Notes under the pieces: generated by a model
What the model saw: the letters and a program-made list of their open reading frames with translations, nothing else
The model's database searches: none
Told to the model about the DNA's origin: nothing
In this document: in pieces, positions 63,017 through 64,000 of the stretch
Layout: each line of letters starts with the position of its first letter
How positions within the stretch are numbered: position 1 is the first letter of the stretch
Assembly (NCBI GenBank): GCA_019828565.1
Contig: JAHDYR010000014.1
Span: 62,001 to 126,000, forward strand
Source: Carpediemonas membranifera
Lineage: Eukaryota; Fornicata
Reading direction: 5' to 3'
Length of the DNA: 64,000 bases
Program-made: the position numbers and the translations under genes

Positions 63017-64000
63017 TCACCTGGCACTCAGCTTCTCGAGCCTGTCCGCTGCCGGCGGGAGGAGGTTGTACAGGACAATGATGGACCCCACCGCCATGGC
63101 ACCAAAGAGATGCTGCATGGTCACAGCAACCCCGAACAGCAACCAGGAGGCGTAAATACAGAGAACGATGCTGGCCGAGGAGCAAAACACCTTGACGATG
63201 TTGTTGGCGAACTTCATGATAATGGAGATGAGCAGACCAGAGCAGCTCATCGTCAGCACCAGAAGCCACACAGCGGGGGTCCACCCAGAGAAGAAGTTGG
63301 ACCTTACCGGATCCCGATCAATGGCAAACCAGTAAACGAGGTTAAACAACACACCCCAGAAGTATAATGACGTGTTCTGGGCGTGTACAGAGATGTGGCT
63401 GTACCGTTTGAGGAAGTATTCAGTGAAGACAGAGGCAAAGGACGAGTTAAACGTGTACAAAATGGCCAATAACACCCCGACTGTCCTAGAGCTCTTGGTC
63501 GTGGCGGAGGGAACATACTGGGTCCATGAGATGACGAGCATTAGTAGGACCAGGGTCAGGTAGTGTAGGCCGGTGAACCTCTTGTGGAGTACGAAACGCA
63601 TCAAGACCGCGGTTGAAATGATCTTGAAATTGGACAAAATCTGGAACAATGCGGGCTCCAGATACCTCAAGATGAGGAATACAAGGTTGTTGTTGATGGC
63701 GTAAAGAATGGCAGGGACGGCTGATAGAAAGACGAGTTGCCAGGACATCGCCCGGGCCTGCTCCATGATGAAGTCGGGGGAGTTGCGGAGGAGGAAGAAG
63801 AGTGAGATGCAGATCTTCATGAACTCAACATAGGTGACAACGGAAGAGGAACAGTAGTCGTAGGTACCGTATGCGTTCTTCGTCGCATAACTGATGAGGA
63901 CATCTAATGACCTAGGTAAAGGGTAGAATAGAGTTACTATACAGGAATATCGTCAGCACAGTGCATGTGAAGAGCAGGAGGGGCAGTTGCAGGCCGATTC
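63017..64000 (-). CDS. Nucleotide-sugar transporter, SLC35A type (5' end outside window)
   Basis: Exon parts 64000-63943 (partial) and 63911-63017, separated by a 31-nt intron. The main exon holds about nine membrane helices, with PAILYAINNNLVFLILRYLEP and YQ/FQIL-type motif ALFQILSNFKIISTA, both hallmarks of the CMP-sialate/UDP-galactose/UDP-GlcNAc transporter family, and QNTSLYFWGVLFN. The upstream piece, in another frame, encodes a hydrophobic segment (LQLPLLLFTCTVLTIFL) fitting the first helix. These proteins exchange nucleotide sugars for UMP or CMP across the Golgi or ER membrane. Substrate cannot be decided. Confidence 0.85.
63912..63942 (-). other. Predicted 31-nt intron in nucleotide-sugar transporter gene
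   Basis: GTATAG at the 5' end and CCTTTACCTAG at the 3' end on the minus strand. It is 3n+1 long and joins two hydrophobic frames of the transporter while removing a stop. The pyrimidine-rich 3' part supports an intron. Confidence 0.6.

Overview
The window looks like nuclear DNA of a free-living, flagellated, GC-rich protist with tightly packed genes. The best inference is a metamonad, and within that a fornicate of the Carpediemonas/Kipferlia type. Supporting signs are a class II fructose-bisphosphate aldolase, a peroxiredoxin with an organelle-type presequence, many ciliary genes, very short spacers and almost intron-free genes. No rRNA or tRNA is visible from which to place it, so the taxon stays an inference.

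Layout. Positions 1-19100 carry host genes on both strands: a partial RCC1-like gene, class II aldolase, a coiled-coil protein, radial spoke protein RSPH9, an OFD1/FOP-family LisH protein, an IFT80-like protein, an ANKRD13 homologue, a second RCC1-like gene, TM2D2, RNA polymerase III subunit RPC4, CEP104, a single-pass membrane protein, an unknown gene and a broken protein kinase. Positions 19100-32925 are a three-level nest of Ty3/gypsy-type chromodomain retrotransposons. An integrase remnant (A) is split by element B (12.8 kb as it stands, 119-bp LTRs). B is itself split twice by nearly identical copies of element C (4.36 kb, 82-bp LTRs) in opposite orientations. All three insertions have 4-bp target duplications. 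Positions 33386-64000 return to host genes: a BET-type bromodomain protein, a methyltransferase, a coiled-coil protein, enkurin, CFAP65, two unknown proteins, a 2072-residue multi-pass membrane protein with a PocR-type sensor domain, a truncated EEP-fold protein, peroxiredoxin, a small membrane protein, an amino-acid permease, a double-C2 protein, NAD(P)H-hydrate epimerase, TBCE, a RhoGEF, an HMG-box protein and a nucleotide-sugar transporter that runs off the right edge.

The genes do not form one operon-like pathway, but cilium and tubulin functions are over-represented: RSPH9, OFD1-like, IFT80-like, CEP104, enkurin, CFAP65 and TBCE.

Main discoveries from reading the frames. (1) Several host genes only become complete if introns of 28-31 nt are removed. 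In three of them (ANKRD13, TM2D2, OFD1-like) splicing gives a gap-free match to the conserved family, as recalled. (2) Two divergent RCC1-like paralogues in opposite orientation share an exactly identical 286-bp block, as expected from recent gene conversion. (3) The retroelements have very short LTRs with a shared core, and a perfect 10-bp palindrome where a tRNA primer site would be expected.
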